The notes: generated by a model from the sequence alone, not told the origin. A stretch of DNA of 35,540 bases from an uncultured Sphingorhabdus sp. (GCA_937944295.1 CALDZL010000029.1:1-35540); one strand, 5' to 3'. Counted from the first letter of the stretch, positions 8,911-17,911 are shown. Program-made: numbers and translations.

Positions 8911-9717
8911 TTATAATGCTAAAATATCGGTTACTATATTATCTACCGATTGCCGTCCAATAGCGATAAGTTCATCTGCGAAAGTAAAATTTTGCATATC
9001 ATAATTACCGATCCTAGGCGTAATAAGAACATCAGGAGGATCTTGCTTGAGCAAAGCTTTGCTTAAATTGCGCAGAGAAAGGCTAACATAAGCTCTAACA
9101 ACCTTCATACTATTGGGGTCTTTGGCGCGATCACTATCCACCCCCATTGCTCTAGCGCGATTGATATAATCGCCTTGCAGGTTAACCCCCACACAAGGAC
9201 AATCGGGTGCCAATTCACGCGCTGCCGAGATAGGTACAGGCATGACTGCACCGCCATCCGCTAACAATTGCCCATTAATATTCACAGGCTTAAATATACC
9301 AGGCAAGGATATGGAAGCCCTTATGGCGGGTATAATGGAACCCTTAGTAGAGATTACTGCCTCACCAGTTGCCAAATCAGCCGCCACAGTTGATATTGGC
9401 ATTGACAAATCTTCAAAGCAAGCATCACCAAAGTAAGAGTATAATTCTTTTTCAATGGTCCTCGCGCCAATAATCCCGCCGCGTCTAAAGCTGGGGTCCA
9501 TAAAGCGCAACATTGTACGAAAATTAGTTCCGCGCGCCAAATCTTCAAAATTATCCAAATTATTGGTTGCATAAGCCGCCGCCGCCACAGCCCCGATAGA
9601 CGTTCCCGAAATAGCAGCAATTTCTATACCCACATCATCAAGCGCTCTTAATACACCTATGTGCGTCCAGCCTAAACCCGCACCACCGCCCAAAGCCAAG
9701 GTAATTTTTAGGCTCAT
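8911..9717 (-). CDS. Patatin-like phospholipase
   Basis: Serine acyl hydrolase with a Ser-Asp dyad, predicted to cleave phospholipids or other acyl esters. In the 268-aa protein the oxyanion loop GGGAGLGWTHIG is at residues 10-21, the nucleophile is S40 in GTSIG, and the catalytic aspartate is D154 in ADGG. It lacks a signal peptide and resembles the short RssA/YchK-type cytosolic members. Its ATG overlaps the stop of the upstream DUF2007 gene as ATGA. It is the last gene of the tldD run. The substrate is unknown. Confidence 0.9.
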   Translation of the reverse strand: MSLKITLALGGGAGLGWTHIGVLRALDDVGIEIAAISGTSIGAVAAAAYATNNLDNFEDLARGTNFRTMLRFMDPSFRRGGIIGARTIEKELYSYFGDACFEDLSMPISTVAADLATGEAVISTKGSIIPAIRASISLPGIFKPVNINGQLLADGGAVMPVPISAARELAPDCPCVGVNLQGDYINRARAMGVDSDRAKDPNSMKVVRAYVSLSLRNLSKALLKQDPPDVLITPRIGNYDMQNFTFADELIAIGRQSVDNIVTDILAL

Positions 9718-9986
9718 CTGCGCGAACCGCTTTCCATATCGTCAATACTCTGTGAATTTTGACACGCTTCGTCAATTTCAGTTTCGTTAAGAGACTCAGC
9801 CAATATTGCACGTGCCTCCTCTATATCCTCAGGCAATATCATCAACCGAGCATGCAAATGGGCGCCATCTGCGATATTCATAGAGCCGTCAAATACCATG
9901 GTTTCAATACCAAAAGATAATAATCGGGTTCGGTTAATCTCTGCCTCCATAGAAGTAAAATATCGTGCTAATTCAACGAGAGACAC
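9714..9986 (-). CDS. DUF2007-type small protein
   Basis: About 90 aa, resembling DUF2007, annotated as a putative signal-transducing domain of unknown function. The characteristic N-terminus VELARYFTSMEAEINRTRLLSFGIE is followed by a strand-rich segment (VFDGS, LHARLMILPEDIEEARAIL) and an acidic tail. The GTG at 9986 is chosen because AAGGG lies 6 bases before it; a TTG at 9992, overlapping the upstream stop, is the alternative but has the AAGGG directly against it. It is coupled at both ends: the stop overlaps the patatin start, and its own beginning overlaps the end of the PNP-oxidase-like gene. Confidence 0.75.
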   Translation of the reverse strand: MSLVELARYFTSMEAEINRTRLLSFGIETMVFDGSMNIADGAHLHARLMILPEDIEEARAILAESLNETEIDEACQNSQSIDDMESGSRR

Positions 9987-9988
9987 TC

Positions 9989-10567
9989 TCAACCCTTACT
10001 TTCTGAACCAAAATAGCGCGTTGGTGGTTTTTGCGGCAAACCATCAATACTGGTTAGTTGCAATTCATATTTAGCTAGCCATTCGCGTCTATCGATATTA
10101 TCATGTGCTTTAGTCAGCGTAGAACGCTCTCGCTGCAATTCCATATGCGGCACACCCCAACCGCAGCTGGTTTGTACAGTATCAACCATAATATTAAAAA
10201 TTTGCCGTGTTCCAGGCAATATATCAAAATTGGATGCCAAATCATCCCATTCAGTATCATCAGGCATGACCGATTTTGCTTTACCGTAGATACGCAATAT
10301 CAATGCAGGGCTCTGAAAATTACAGAACATTATCGTAATACGGCCTTTGTCAGCCTGCTGCGCATTAATATGCGCCTGTGTTTCATTGCCAGATCCACCA
10401 AGATCAAGATAAGCAACACGCTTTTGACCCAAAATACGAAATACATCATATCCTTTAGGCGATAAGTTGACGCGTCCATCACTGGCCGCCGTTGATACAA
10501 AAAATACGGGCTGCCCTGCTATAAATGCACGATGCTTGTCATTAATTGTATCGAAAAACTCTGCCAT
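9989..10567 (-). CDS. Pyridoxamine 5'-phosphate oxidase-like flavoprotein
   Basis: A 192-aa member of the split-barrel FMN-binding family, by sequence close to the general stress/flavin-binding group rather than to true PdxH. Visible landmarks are the FVSTAASDGRVNLSPKGYD segment, the YLDLGGSGNETQAHI strand-loop that usually contacts FMN, and the RIYGKAKSV strand. PdxH would need a C-terminal WxxxRLxxR signature, which is absent. It starts 3 bases after the tldD stop and overlaps the following gene, so all four genes form one operon. The reaction is unknown; a flavin- or F420-like reductase is possible. Confidence 0.82.
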   Translation of the reverse strand: MAEFFDTINDKHRAFIAGQPVFFVSTAASDGRVNLSPKGYDVFRILGQKRVAYLDLGGSGNETQAHINAQQADKGRITIMFCNFQSPALILRIYGKAKSVMPDDTEWDDLASNFDILPGTRQIFNIMVDTVQTSCGWGVPHMELQRERSTLTKAHDNIDRREWLAKYELQLTSIDGLPQKPPTRYFGSESKG

Positions 10568-10570
10568 ATA

Positions 10571-11995
10571 TTAAGCGGTGCCTCCTACCGTTAGACCATC
10601 AACCAATAATGTCGGCTGACCAACGCCTGCTGGAACGCTTTGCCCTGCTTTACCGCAAACACCAATACCTTCATCAAGCTCCATATCATTGCCGATACCA
10701 ACCACTTTATTCATCGCCGTAGGGCCATCGCCAATCAATGTGGCGCCTTTGATGGGATCCCCCAATTTACCATCTTTAATTTTATAAGCTTCGGTGCAAG
10801 AAAAAACAAATTTCCCTGATACAATATCAACCTGACCGCCGCCAAAGCTTCTAGCAAATATGCCATTTTTAACACGCGATAAAAGTTCTACAGGGTCATC
10901 TTTACCGCTACGCATAAATGTGTTGGTCATACGCGGCATTGGCGCATGGGCATAGGATTGACGGCGGCCATTGCCCGTAGGCTCAACGCCCATCAAACGC
11001 GCATTCATGCGATCTTGCATATAATTGCGTAATATTCCGTCTTCTATCAGGATGTTCTCCTGAGTCGGTGTACCTTCATCATCAATCGATAGAGAGCCGC
11101 GCCTATCATGGATTGCACCATCATCAACCACGGTAACACCCTTAGCAGCCACCTGCTGCCCTATCTTACCCGAAAAAGCACTGGTGCCCTTACGATTGAA
11201 ATCTCCTTCTAAACCATGACCCACAGCCTCGTGCAACAAAACCCCTGGCCAGCCAGGACCCAGTAGCACCGTCATATCACCTGCTGGGGCGGCGACCGAA
11301 CGCAAATTAACCTGCGCCTGTTCATAAGCCATATCAATGGCGCGCTCCCATTGTTCGCGTTCAAACAATTTACCATATATATAGCGTCCGCCCATGCCAT
11401 AATTACCTGACTCGCGCCGGCCATTTTCTTCCATCACAATCGACACATTGAGCCGTACTAGAGGCCGAATGTCAGTAGCAACAAAACCATCTGCTCTTAC
11501 AATCTCAATAACGCTCCAGCTTCCAGATAAACCAACAGATACTTGCGCAATTCGGGGGTCGCGCGCCCTAGCGGCTGCATCAATATCCTCGCAGAGCTTT
11601 ACCTTATCAGCAAAAGGGACCAGCGCAAGCGGGCTGTCTTCGGTGTAGAGATGCCTATTATTTTTTCGCGGTGCTGGCGCAGGATCATTAATCCGAGGGT
11701 CAAGTAGGTTAAGCGTTTGCGCTGCACGGTTTATAGCGGCTTCGCTAATTTCATTGGCATGTGAAAATCCCGTCATTTCGCCCGAGACGCCACGCAGGCC
11801 AAACCCAGAATCGGTTGAGTAGTCAGCCGTCTTTAGACGCCCGTCATCAAAACCAAAGGACTCCGTAGCGCTATATTGCAAATATAGCTCACCATCCTCG
11901 CAATTGGACAATGCTTTTTTGACAGCGCGCTGCGCACCATCAGGGTCCAGCAAATTGGGTTGATATAAAAATGAACGAGGATCAGAAAATGTCAT
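10571..11995 (-). CDS. tldD: Metalloprotease TldD
   Basis: Subunit of the TldD/TldE (PmbA) zinc protease that degrades unfolded peptides and matures some modified peptides such as microcins. The 474-aa length is typical. The zinc motif HEAVGH lies near residue 255 in LLHEAVGHGLEGDFNRKG, and the C-terminal segment with GxxVxIxxGKFxFxCTEAY-type residues is present. The TldE partner is not in the window, as is common when it is encoded elsewhere. It is the first gene of an operon with the PNP-oxidase-like, DUF2007 and patatin genes. A 29-base imperfect palindrome lies about 40 bases upstream of its ATG. Confidence 0.96.
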   Translation of the reverse strand: MTFSDPRSFLYQPNLLDPDGAQRAVKKALSNCEDGELYLQYSATESFGFDDGRLKTADYSTDSGFGLRGVSGEMTGFSHANEISEAAINRAAQTLNLLDPRINDPAPAPRKNNRHLYTEDSPLALVPFADKVKLCEDIDAAARARDPRIAQVSVGLSGSWSVIEIVRADGFVATDIRPLVRLNVSIVMEENGRRESGNYGMGGRYIYGKLFEREQWERAIDMAYEQAQVNLRSVAAPAGDMTVLLGPGWPGVLLHEAVGHGLEGDFNRKGTSAFSGKIGQQVAAKGVTVVDDGAIHDRRGSLSIDDEGTPTQENILIEDGILRNYMQDRMNARLMGVEPTGNGRRQSYAHAPMPRMTNTFMRSGKDDPVELLSRVKNGIFARSFGGGQVDIVSGKFVFSCTEAYKIKDGKLGDPIKGATLIGDGPTAMNKVVGIGNDMELDEGIGVCGKAGQSVPAGVGQPTLLVDGLTVGGTA

Positions 11996-12034
11996 TTAAC
12001 CAATATAAGGCATTTATCGCATAGCGAAAGATAT

Positions 12035-12063
12035 ATTGTCTAAATTTTATAAAATTGGACAAT
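12035..12063. repeat. Imperfect palindrome upstream of tldD
   Basis: ATTGTC and GACAAT bracket AATTTT and AAAATT arms with one mismatch/indel. On the minus strand the outer part also reads as TTGTCC, 16 bases, GACAAT, a poor sigma-70 promoter for tldD. It sits between the end of the zinc-finger gene and tldD, and could be an operator, a promoter element or an AT-rich terminator. Confidence 0.4.
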
Positions 12064-12067
12064 AAAC

Positions 12068-12253
12068 TCAGCCTTGATCGGCTGATCCACCCTTTAATAT
12101 AAACTTACGGTCACAATATCCGCATTCGGCATAGCCTTTTTCATCAATCTCTAACCAGATTTTCGGATGCCCCAATGCTGCTGGCACATCGCCGCTTCCA
12201 TCGCAAGAAATGCGCTTATCTTTTACGATTATTGTTTCGCTCTCATTCGTCAT
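12068..12253 (-). CDS. CHCC-type zinc-finger protein (NDUFS6-like)
   Basis: A 61-aa protein with the zf-CHCC pattern C17, H29, C44, C47 (ISCDGSG, LGHPKIWLEID, ECGYCDRKF). This family is homologous to the zinc-binding domain of the complex I accessory subunit NDUFS6, and is widespread in alphaproteobacteria. The cysteines and the histidine needed for one zinc ion are all present. It lies 72 bases upstream of tldD on the same strand. A role in respiratory complex I assembly is known for the eukaryotic relative; for this protein it is inference. Confidence 0.87.
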   Translation of the reverse strand: MTNESETIIVKDKRISCDGSGDVPAALGHPKIWLEIDEKGYAECGYCDRKFILKGGSADQG

Positions 12254-12309
12254 ATTTATTAGTTAGCAAAGCCATTTACATTGCGCAACTCACCATGGGC
12301 AATAAAAGA

Positions 12310-12870
12310 TTAATTATATTCTACAGTTACTTCATAACTGCCATTATAAACGCCTGCCGCTTGTGAAGGTTCCACACGCAACAGTGCGCTAACAAATACA
12401 GATAAATTACCGCTACTATCAACATTGCGAGAAGATATACGTCCCCCCCCATTATTGAGACGAAATGTATTAATCCGCATAATATCACCCGCACTATTCT
12501 GAAGATTAATATTTCGCGGTAGACTTATTTGTACTGAAGTGAGAGGATCAGCCGTAATGGTAAACTCTGCTCTTTGCACGGTTCCACCAGCTAATCTGGC
12601 ATCACCACTACGCACTATGGCTGCATTAATGCCACGCCTGATCCGTACTGTCGATTGAACCGTGCCAGGAACAATACGACCAAAGTTCATATCGCTCTGG
12701 TTCGTAACCGTCAAAGGCGTCAATACCCTTGTCGATGCAGGCAAAGTTTGCTGAGCATATGCAGAGTTAGACATCATAGTCAGAACTATGAATAACCCAC
12801 TCAATATCCTTACACACAGTCTATGAAACTTATTATACGAATCGGCTTTTATATGTTTATTCTGTCCCAT
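12310..12870 (-). CDS. DUF4402 secreted protein
   Basis: A 186-aa exported protein. A basic N-region is followed by a hydrophobic stretch (ILSGLFIVLTMMSNSAYA) and a likely cleavage after AYA. The rest is beta-rich, with the DUF4402 start (LTPLTVTNQSDMNFGRIVPG) and the family's closing YNGSYEVTVEYN. DUF4402 proteins are thought to be immunoglobulin-like pilin or surface-fibre-type subunits, but there is no usher or chaperone gene here, so it stands alone. No clear ribosome site precedes the ATG at 12870. It is divergent from the ABC ATPase gene. Confidence 0.8.
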   Translation of the reverse strand: MGQNKHIKADSYNKFHRLCVRILSGLFIVLTMMSNSAYAQQTLPASTRVLTPLTVTNQSDMNFGRIVPGTVQSTVRIRRGINAAIVRSGDARLAGGTVQRAEFTITADPLTSVQISLPRNINLQNSAGDIMRINTFRLNNGGGRISSRNVDSSGNLSVFVSALLRVEPSQAAGVYNGSYEVTVEYN

Positions 12871-13013
12871 GCATAATTTGATAGTGTAAGATGCGTTATT
12901 AGCGGCATAATGGCTATGGTTAACGATAATTAACTATCATCATTGCTACATCAAAACGAAATTCTAACAGCAAATGATTGCACCCTACCAAATGCTTATG
13001 TAGATGCTGTGAC

Positions 13014-13934
13014 ATGACCGAAAACGCAATCTCCATTCAAAGTCTCTCTAAAATCTATACAGGCGACAAGCAAGCATTAGACAATGTAAGTTTCAATGTT
13101 GAGCGCGGTAGTATATTTGGGTTACTCGGACCTAATGGAGCTGGAAAATCAACATTGATCAACACTTTGGCGGGCTTGGTCAAAAAAACCAGTGGTACAG
13201 CCAGCATTTGGGGCTTTGACATTGATGCCAATCCGCGCAATGCAAAGGCGAATATCGGCATAGTCCCACAAGAAATAATGTTTGACCCCTTTTTTACACC
13301 GCGCGAGTCCTTGGAATTGCAAGCGGGCCTCTATGGCGTTCCTAAATCGCAGCGTCGTTCTATGGAACTGCTCAAAGCCGTACGCCTTGACGATAAAGCT
13401 GATGCCTATGCACGTACTTTATCAGGTGGCATGAAAAGACGCCTCTTAGTGGCTAAAGCTATGGTACATTCTCCGCCTGTTATCATATTGGATGAACCAA
13501 CAGCTGGCGTGGATATCGAATTGCGCCAACAATTATGGGAATATGTGGTTGATCTCAATAAACAAGGCGTCACTGTTGTGCTCACCACCCATTATTTGGA
13601 AGAAGCCGAACAATTATGCGACCGCATAGCCATTATCAATCATGGAAAATTAATCACCAATAAACCGACCAAAGAATTGATCAACATGGCACGGGAAAAG
13701 GTTGTACAGCTCACGCTTGAAAATGATATTGTCGAAACACCGTCTCACAATGCTTTTGAAAAAGTCGAAATGATTGCAGCTAATATATTAGAGATCACCT
13801 ACAACAAGGATAAAATGAATGCAGGTGAAGTGCTAAGCATCATCCAATCCATGGGGCTTAATATTATTGATGTGACCACCAAAGAGGCGGATTTAGAAGA
13901 TGTATTCTTGAGCTTAACGAGCAACGTAGTGTGA
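13014..13934 (+). CDS. ABC transporter ATP-binding protein (ABC-2 exporter type)
   Basis: A 306-aa ATPase of the YadG/CcmA-like group that normally works with an ABC-2 membrane permease. Walker A is GPNGAGKST (39-47), the signature LSGGM (136-140), Walker B VIILDEPT (156-163), and the H-loop LTTHYLEEAEQ. The last 80 residues form the C-terminal domain usual for this group. The ATG at 13014 is chosen over an upstream TTG (12978), whose extra cysteine-rich residues do not fit the family. No permease gene is adjacent: the stop overlaps the nadB start as GTGA, so nadB sits where the permease would be expected. Substrate unknown. Confidence 0.92.
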   Translation: MTENAISIQSLSKIYTGDKQALDNVSFNVERGSIFGLLGPNGAGKSTLINTLAGLVKKTSGTASIWGFDIDANPRNAKANIGIVPQEIMFDPFFTPRESLELQAGLYGVPKSQRRSMELLKAVRLDDKADAYARTLSGGMKRRLLVAKAMVHSPPVIILDEPTAGVDIELRQQLWEYVVDLNKQGVTVVLTTHYLEEAEQLCDRIAIINHGKLITNKPTKELINMAREKVVQLTLENDIVETPSHNAFEKVEMIAANILEITYNKDKMNAGEVLSIIQSMGLNIIDVTTKEADLEDVFLSLTSNVV

Positions 13935-15517
13935 ATTTCGATGTCATCATCATTGGCTCTGGCGCTGCGGGGTTAACTGCCGCAATTTCCTTGGCCGAAA
14001 AGCATAAGGTCTTGGTGCTCGCTAAAGGGTCATTAACGGGCGGGTCAACTGCATGGGCGCAAGGCGGCATAGCGGCGGTGCTGGATGCGGGCGATACATT
14101 TAAAAATCATATCGATGATACGATGGTCGCAGGATCGGGATTAAACCGCCGCGAAACGGTCGAATTTGTCATTGAAAATGCACCCGATGCAATTGAGCGT
14201 CTGACCCAAATGGGCGTGCCGTTCAATAAGGATGAAGATGCGTTGCACCTTACCCGCGAAGGCGGCCATTCGCATCGCCGTATCGTCCATGTTGATGATG
14301 CAACAGGATGGGCCGTACAAGAGGCTTTACTCAACACTGCCAAGGCACATTCCAATATCACTCTACAACCGCAGCGCGCAGCAATTGATCTCATTACAGG
14401 TAAACATGAAGAAAGATACTCAGGCGCAGGCCATGTCTGGGGCGTTTATGCACTCAATCAAGAAAGTGGTAGTGTCGAAACCTATACCGCCAAGGCCACT
14501 ATATTAGCCAGCGGCGGCGCTGGGCGGTGCTACCTCTTTTCTACGGCTCCGCGCGGTGCAACGGGTGATGGCATAGCGATGGCGTGGCGCGCGGGCGCAC
14601 GCGTTTCCAATATGGAGATGATGCAATTTCATCCTACCTGCCTCTATAATCATGAGGTTAAAAATTTTCTTATTACCGAGGCGGTGCGCGGCGAAGGCGG
14701 TCATCTTAAAATACCCGATGGGTTTCCAGGCGGCGGTACGCGCTATATGCCCGCTGTGGACAGGCGCGAAGAATTAGCCCCGCGCGATATAGTGGCGCGG
14801 GCTAATGATCATGAGATTAAGCGCCTTGGTCTCGACTATGTTCATCTTGATATAAGTCATAAAAACCCCGATTTTGTGCGTTCTCATTTCCCCAATATTT
14901 ATGAAAAACTAATGGGTCTTGGTATTGATATGACACAAAATCCAATACCCGTGGTCCCTGCTCAGCATTACACCTGCGGCGGCGTGTTAATTGATCTGAA
15001 TGGTCGCACCGATTTACCTGGATTATATGCAGCAGGTGAAGTGTCCGAGAGCGGCCTGCACGGAGCCAATCGTCTTGCATCCAATAGCTTGCTAGAATGT
15101 TTTGTATTTGGCGATGCAGCAGCCAAAGACATTATGGCACGATGGGAAGAACTAGATGACGTTCCTACCATTCGTCCATGGGATGAAAGCCGCGTAACCG
15201 ATAGCGACGAAGAAGTCATCATCAAACAAAATTGGACAGAGATTCGCCGCTTCATGTGGAATTATGTGGGTATAGTCCGAACGACCAAAAGGCTACAACG
15301 TGCACAAAACCGTATCGATATGCTCAAACAGGAAATCGCCGATTATTATTCACACTTTCGTGTCACGACTGACTTAATAGAATTGCGCAATTTGCTGCAA
15401 ACATCCGAGCTTATTGTGCGCAGCGCATTAGAGCGCAAAGAGAGTCGCGGCCTCCATTATAACACCGACTATCCTGATTTCATTGATGAAGTGCGCGATA
15501 CTATCTTGGTGCCATAA
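13931..15517 (+). CDS. nadB: L-aspartate oxidase
   Basis: FAD-dependent enzyme that oxidises L-aspartate to iminoaspartate, the first step of NAD synthesis, with NadA as partner. The 528-aa protein begins with the dinucleotide-binding loop (VIIIGSGAAGLTAA), followed by the family segments GGSTAWAQGGIAAV, MQFHPTCLYN, AVRGEGGHL, APRDIVARA, HYTCGGV and GLHGANRLASNSLLE, the last being typical of NadB rather than succinate dehydrogenase. It starts with GTG, overlapping the ABC ATPase stop by four bases. nadA and nadC are not in the window. A convergent gene ends 12 bases beyond its stop. Confidence 0.95.
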   Translation: MNFDVIIIGSGAAGLTAAISLAEKHKVLVLAKGSLTGGSTAWAQGGIAAVLDAGDTFKNHIDDTMVAGSGLNRRETVEFVIENAPDAIERLTQMGVPFNKDEDALHLTREGGHSHRRIVHVDDATGWAVQEALLNTAKAHSNITLQPQRAAIDLITGKHEERYSGAGHVWGVYALNQESGSVETYTAKATILASGGAGRCYLFSTAPRGATGDGIAMAWRAGARVSNMEMMQFHPTCLYNHEVKNFLITEAVRGEGGHLKIPDGFPGGGTRYMPAVDRREELAPRDIVARANDHEIKRLGLDYVHLDISHKNPDFVRSHFPNIYEKLMGLGIDMTQNPIPVVPAQHYTCGGVLIDLNGRTDLPGLYAAGEVSESGLHGANRLASNSLLECFVFGDAAAKDIMARWEELDDVPTIRPWDESRVTDSDEEVIIKQNWTEIRRFMWNYVGIVRTTKRLQRAQNRIDMLKQEIADYYSHFRVTTDLIELRNLLQTSELIVRSALERKESRGLHYNTDYPDFIDEVRDTILVP

Positions 15518-15528
15518 CAGTAGATATT

Positions 15529-16848
15529 TTAATTTTCAATTTGACCTTTAAAATCAAGCAAGACGCTGTCGATATTTTCATCAATAGCCCAGCGAGCGAG
15601 TGGCTGCCAATAAAAACTCGGGTCAATCCGCAACTTATGCTTAGAATAAACACTAAGGCGACTATTCCCATTGGCCAATGGAGTGATTTTAAACTTGGTT
15701 TCTTGAGTATCAAAATAACCATTTAAATGCGGGGCATGAACATCACGATAAGGACTCATTTCTTCCATCGCAGGTGGTTGTATTATCATCTTTATGGCCA
15801 ATAGTTTATTAGGCAGCCATTCAGTAACAATTGCTTTTGATTGTCCCGTTGAAAAATGGCCTTTAACCTCTGAACCAACACCTTTACTGAGGAAATCAAT
15901 TTTCATCGGATAGGCCAAACCAGAAACATTTATTAAAAAACTAGACTTATCATTGTAATGGTCATTGGCAATAACATCCCAGATATTTTGTGGCGATGCT
16001 TCTATTTCTATATGGTGCTCAGATGAAATAGGTAATTCAGGCGGAATTACACTTTCAAATATAAATATTAATGGCAAGGCGGCGATACTATATAATGGAT
16101 TGCCCACTTTGTTTTTCTCTATAGCATATCCACGGCCTAAAGAACCACCCATTATAGCCATTATAGCCGCCAATGGTGCCGCCAAAATAATGCACATTAA
16201 TCCCTCTAATGCCAGCATCAATAGAGCAAAACATCCCAATAGACCCGAGAGAATAACTACATTAGCTGATTTTGCCGCACTCAAATCTCTGCCACGATTT
16301 GTGATATATGCCGTTACCATCCCTGATAAGAATGGAGTCATTACAAACAACCCCCAACCATAGGCACCCAATGTGAGTGCCGAAATCGCTACTGCAATAA
16401 TTATAATAAAAGCCCCAGAAAATAAACCAATTATAACATGTGATGCGCCTGATTTATTATCTTCAACATCTGCATCTACTTCTTTAAACTTCGGCAATAC
16501 TGCTATAATAATCACAATAATAATTTGTATAGTGGGGAGCATAGCAAATGATGCGAGATAATGGCCTCGGTGTGACCAATTTGCTTTTTGATAGGAAAAG
16601 ATAGCCAGCAAACCAATGGAAATCAGTGTTAATGCAAAGCCAATGGCGGCATGAATTGGGCTTATATTTGGCAATAGCGCTAAAACCCTATTTGGAAAAA
16701 GCCAAAACCAAATATCAAAAACAAGCTTAGAACTAGCATAGGCATAGCTAGCAATCACGAACATATATTGCGCGCCTATCAATAGACTTACCAATATAAT
16801 ATATTGGAATGGCGATAACTCTTTGTCAAATTTAAGAAACTTAAACAT
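15529..16848 (-). CDS. Multi-pass membrane protein fused to a SRPBCC (START-like) domain
   Basis: 439 aa, not assigned to a named family. Residues 1 to about 280 hold roughly eight hydrophobic segments; the first third resembles small DUF805-like membrane proteins only loosely. From about residue 280 (ELPISSEHHIEIEASPQNIWDVIAND) the sequence has the start of a SRPBCC lipid/ligand-binding fold: a strand, then the xxxVWxxIxD-type helix, a GSEVKGHF strand, the LAIKMI strand, and a long C-terminal helix (FYWQPLARWAIDENIDSVL). The ATG overlaps the desaturase stop by 8 bases, so the two genes are coupled. With an ArsR-type regulator divergent from the operon, a lipid-related role is plausible. The fusion is the odd point. 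Confidence 0.75.
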   Translation of the reverse strand: MFKFLKFDKELSPFQYIILVSLLIGAQYMFVIASYAYASSKLVFDIWFWLFPNRVLALLPNISPIHAAIGFALTLISIGLLAIFSYQKANWSHRGHYLASFAMLPTIQIIIVIIIAVLPKFKEVDADVEDNKSGASHVIIGLFSGAFIIIIAVAISALTLGAYGWGLFVMTPFLSGMVTAYITNRGRDLSAAKSANVVILSGLLGCFALLMLALEGLMCIILAAPLAAIMAIMGGSLGRGYAIEKNKVGNPLYSIAALPLIFIFESVIPPELPISSEHHIEIEASPQNIWDVIANDHYNDKSSFLINVSGLAYPMKIDFLSKGVGSEVKGHFSTGQSKAIVTEWLPNKLLAIKMIIQPPAMEEMSPYRDVHAPHLNGYFDTQETKFKITPLANGNSRLSVYSKHKLRIDPSFYWQPLARWAIDENIDSVLLDFKGQIEN

Positions 16849-17827
16849 CGCTTGCTTTCATAGCCTCTATAGACTTTGGTTCATTGTTACACGATACGGC
16901 TCTAAGATTATTACGATGCGGTAATGTGTCGGGTGTGTTGACATTCCATGCTAATCTAAAGTGCTGTAATAATATTATAAATCGATACCCCCAATCGCTC
17001 TGTCCTGGATATAAACCTATTTTAGCAGAAGCAGGATAGGCATGATGATTGTTATGCCATGCTTCTCCCATCGTTGGTATTGCCGCCCAAGGAACATTAT
17101 AAGCTTGCACACCTGCATCTTGAACTATCCAGCTTTGCGGACCATGCCGATGGGCTAGATAACCAACCAGCCAATGTCCATGATTGGCAATGGCTATACG
17201 CACAGCAACGCCCCAAATAACCCACTCAAGACCACCTATAGCATAAAAGATCATTGCAATAGGCAATTGCTGCCATCGCCACCTTCGCTCTAACCATTGG
17301 TAAAAAGAATCTTCACCAGCAGATTTTAAATCAAACTGTGGTGCATCCTCTAAATCTATTCTACAATAAATCTGCCACCAAGCATCACGCAAAGGCTTAT
17401 TTTGATGAGAAAAATAGGGATGGCAATCAGACTGTCGCTGCGCCCAATCTCGCAAATCATGCGTTCGCATAATTCCAAATGGTCCCGCCATACCGACCCA
17501 AGCACCGAACCAAACCAAAACTCTTTCTAACCATTGTGGGCATTCAAAACTATTGTGAATCAATTTACGATGATAACCAACGCTGTGGCCCAGTAATAGA
17601 GCAACTCCAGTGGTACAAATAAAGAGCACAAATGCAGTCCATGAAAAATAGAATATTCCGCCAGTAATAGAAATAATCAGCATCGTAGCATTCCAGAGCA
17701 GGCTGTTTATATCAAGCCGCACTCTACCATATCTGGGGTCGCCACCACTATTTTCGACCAAATAATTAACTGCATGGGGATCAGAATAATCGCAGTGTAA
17801 TATAATTTTGCTTTTTACGTCGTCCAT
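16841..17827 (-). CDS. Membrane fatty-acid (acyl-CoA type) desaturase
   Basis: 328-aa di-iron membrane desaturase that would introduce a double bond into acyl chains of membrane lipids. Histidine clusters are present: HSVGYHRKLIH (H81, H86, H91), the HDLRDW...HPYF region (H123, H136), and the third box HNNHH (258-262). Two hydrophobic hairpins surround them. The ATG at 17827 has AGAGG TAGGT upstream; a TTG at 17884 would lie inside the promoter -35 element and is rejected. Its gene is directly followed by, and overlaps, the membrane/SRPBCC gene, and is divergent from an ArsR-type regulator. Substrate (acyl-CoA, acyl-ACP or phospholipid) cannot be read from the sequence. Confidence 0.9.
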   Translation of the reverse strand: MDDVKSKIILHCDYSDPHAVNYLVENSGGDPRYGRVRLDINSLLWNATMLIISITGGIFYFSWTAFVLFICTTGVALLLGHSVGYHRKLIHNSFECPQWLERVLVWFGAWVGMAGPFGIMRTHDLRDWAQRQSDCHPYFSHQNKPLRDAWWQIYCRIDLEDAPQFDLKSAGEDSFYQWLERRWRWQQLPIAMIFYAIGGLEWVIWGVAVRIAIANHGHWLVGYLAHRHGPQSWIVQDAGVQAYNVPWAAIPTMGEAWHNNHHAYPASAKIGLYPGQSDWGYRFIILLQHFRLAWNVNTPDTLPHRNNLRAVSCNNEPKSIEAMKASDV

Positions 17828-17841
17828 ACCTACCTCTTTGG

Positions 17842-17865
17842 TTAAGTATATAAGAAATATCTTAA
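17842..17865. promoter_or_regulatory. Inverted repeat overlapping the desaturase -10, candidate ArsR-family operator
   Basis: TTAAG and CTTAA bracket inner ATAT and ATAT elements (one base offset). The repeat covers the -10 of the desaturase promoter, a typical position for a repressor. The neighbouring regulator at 17912 is the obvious candidate to bind it. Confidence 0.45.
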
Positions 17866-17884
17866 ACATTTTTCCTCTTGTCAA
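17856..17884 (-). promoter_or_regulatory. Sigma-70 promoter of the desaturase operon
   Basis: On the minus strand TTGACA, 17 bases, GATATT; the -35 is a perfect match. It predicts a start near 17850 and a leader of about 23 bases before the ATG at 17827. Confidence 0.6.
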
Positions 17885-17906
17885 GTGTTTAATTTATTCC
17901 TTAAAT
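17878..17906 (+). promoter_or_regulatory. Sigma-70 promoter of the ArsR-type regulator
   Basis: TTGTCA, 17 bases, TTAAAT on the plus strand. Its -35 overlaps the -35 of the divergent desaturase promoter in the same bases. The predicted start falls at or beside the ATG at 17912, which would make the transcript leaderless. Confidence 0.45.
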
Positions 17907-17911
17907 AAAGG

